Position numbers and translations under genes: made by a program
The notes under the pieces: model-generated
What the model saw: the letters and a program-made list of their open reading frames with translations, nothing else
What the model was told of the DNA's origin: nothing
Database searches by the model: none
NCBI RefSeq assembly: GCF_008831285.2
Contig: NC_045138.2
Coordinates: forward strand, 1,933,143 to 1,997,142
DNA: 64,000 bases
Direction: 5' to 3'
DNA from: Nymphaea colorata
Taxonomy: Eukaryota > Streptophyta > Magnoliopsida > Nymphaeales > Nymphaeaceae
Part shown: positions 62,015 through 64,000 of the stretch, in pieces
How positions within the stretch are numbered: position 1 is the stretch's first letter
How the letters are laid out: each line of letters starts with the position of its first letter

Positions 62015-64000
62015 AAGCCCAAGTGGTTCTGCCCCCATGATCAGGAGCATAATCTTTTGTCTAACCTGATCTCGTCATTTGTGGTTCGCAGATGTTTGGA
62101 TCTCGGCTCCAATAAATGCTGGTTTAGCCGAAATGGGAAATCGGTTGAATCTGGATTGAGGGTCTTGTCATTTTCTACAATTGAACTTTAACATATTAGA
62201 TGCCTTGGACATGACCTGTTAGCTTTTTTTTCTATCTAATAACAGTGTCTTGTCAACAAAAGTTCGAGCCTTCCTTTTTATGGGTCAGTCTTCCTAGGTA
62301 CAAATATTGTTTGGGGGTTTTAAATGGTGATGTTTTTGTCAGTATAATACAATAAGATTCTTTTTCTTAGGAAAATCTTGGTAAATTTAAAAAAAAATCT
62401 TAAAAATAAAATGCAAAAATATAATAATAGAAAATGCAAAAGAAACACTAAAAATATAAAAAAAACATGTTTTTGTGCTTTTTTTTTGGAGTTCTTTCTC
62501 TTCATTTTGTCATATTTTTCATAGAAACCGATCTTTTTATATGGCTGACTTATTTTTGAACTATAAAATGAATTTCTTTCAAAAAAAAAAAACATATTTG
62601 TTGTGACTATGTTTCCAAATTGAAAGATGTTTGAAATTAGCCACTTGGTAGATTCTGCCATAGTTAACCTTAGCTTGGCCCCTAAAAAAATATGAAAGTC
62701 TCAAAAGAAAAGGTGCACAATGCACATTTGGGCAATTGCTCACACAAACACCCGCAAGTTGCTTATTCAATATTAACATCTTATAAACTTTGATTCACTG
62801 ACATATTGTGCCCCCTCAAAGAACACATATTTGTTCTTATCAACTATATTTTGATCACTAACAAACTTGCCCCTGCAGATAAGAACCTATTGTATATAAA
62901 TCTGTCCATCTCTTTCTGTACTTCCAAGATTTTCTTTGTTCTTGATTTGTATATTATAGGAGAGCATCACATGTTTACCTTCCTCCATGATCAAGTCTAG
63001 GGTTTTTCTCATGTTCACATTGATACGTTAACTTTTTTGACGGTTGAATTGAATTCCAAGGGCAGTGGAGTAACATGGGGACACGTTTTTTAAGCCTTTT
63101 CATCCCTTAGGTGGCGATATAGGGGGAGTGAAAGGGACTGATCGGTGTTATGTGGAACAATATTGTAGTGGCAGAGACTGAGGCATTATTCTTCATGGTT
63201 TATATTATTCATAAACATAGTGGTGGCACTTTCAATGGTAGAATTCAAAGGATCTCTCAATTCCATTAAATGCCCTTCACAAACAAAGGAATATATGACA
63301 TACTGGAGATGGTGCATAATATCCTGTTAACATAGTTACACGCACAGAGAGAGAGAGAGAGGCGCCAAGATATGACCTGTTGCCCAACTTTAATAGGCTT
63401 TCTTGGAATCTTGCTTATAAGATATGCAATAAAATGGTGATTTTAGAAATAGATTACATTTATGTGATTTTAGAAATAGATTACAATTCATGTTCCTGTA
63501 GCGACTGTCTGGTAATATCAAACATAAAGTTACTACAGTCACAACAACTCAGTTGTCAATTATGCTTTTGAAGTATTGACTTGACATGATAGCTTTATGA
63601 ATAAAGTAAATATAATGTCACTGGTAGTGTCACCTTTGAAGAGCTACCAACTTCATGGCCTCCAAGCCACAAACCATTCTACCACCATGGAAATAATGAT
63701 TGGAGCAGAAAACTGTAAGTTTGTTGTCGTTATGCAGGGGAACTAGTAAATTTGAACCTCTCTCTCTCTCTCTCCACGGAAATTTTCTTGTTTTCCTTTC
63801 ACTGATGACGGCTTAAATGATCCTTTACACCTTGGTTTGCACTTGCAGAAGCACAAGTGCTTTTGATCTTTATGTGCAGTGAAAATTTTCAACTTTTAAT
63901 TTTTATACATCTTTATTGGGGCCGGTTCTTTGCATTTATCATTATCATCTCCAAGAACAGCTTAACATTCACGTGATGTTGTTGGTGAAATAATATCAGT
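62015..64000. other. Intergenic stretch to the right edge, no supported gene
   Basis: Frames of 60-113 codons show no family motif. A short duplication (gtgattttagaaatagatta) occurs at about 63437 and 63464. GA and CT runs are at 63346-63362 and 63758-63774. Confidence 0.55.

Noticed and set aside
1-64000. CRISPR arrays, operons or other prokaryote-type systems
   Set aside because: The spliced genes and repeats are those of a plant nuclear genome; no direct-repeat/spacer arrays were seen.

Overview
This is nuclear DNA from a flowering plant. The evidence is split genes with GT..AG introns, plant-specific families (BURP, AAP amino acid permeases, plastid adenylate kinase, plant HDC1/Rxt3), Ty1/copia and Ty3/gypsy-type retrotransposon remains, and abundant (TA)n and (GA/CT)n microsatellites. 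AT-rich intergenic DNA and unbiased codon use argue against a grass. I cannot name the species.

Layout. 1-3952: a decaying Ty1/copia retrotransposon on the minus strand, running off the left edge, with its 5' LTR at 3585-3952. That LTR abuts the coding frame of a BURP-domain gene, leaving only the BURP C-terminal part (3953-4497, plus). 4500-7560: gene-poor AT-rich DNA. 7600 to about 22400: a plus-strand HDC1 gene (Rxt3 family, histone deacetylase complex subunit). I rebuilt it as 11 coding exons, 824 codons, all phases closing, including an 8-nt microexon at 12976-12983. One of its introns holds a GC-rich 771-bp transposon-like insertion. 22400-25300: gene-poor, with a GC-rich repeat block.

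25345-43446: two minus-strand, tandemly duplicated amino acid permease (AAP/AAAP family) genes of seven exons each (508 and about 482 aa). They share exon borders and a TATA region but seem to differ in the second, N-terminal exon. Between them lie a strongly decayed copia pol (about 31740-33160) and a 2.8-kb solo LTR (33170-35992) with a perfect 5-bp target duplication. 43600-48550: gene-poor, with small duplications and a SINE-like stretch. 48558-53374: a minus-strand plastid adenylate kinase gene, 7 exons, 300 aa. 53500-64000: no confident gene; microsatellites, SINE-like and hAT-like non-autonomous elements, and a hairpin-forming inverted repeat.

The genes do not form a pathway: chromatin regulation, amino acid import and plastid adenylate balance are simply neighbours. 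The best leads are the HDC1 microexon, the divergent N-terminal exons of the AAP pair, the copia-BURP disruption and the nested transposon history. I see no new multi-gene system. Exon models were read by eye and are not backed by transcripts.
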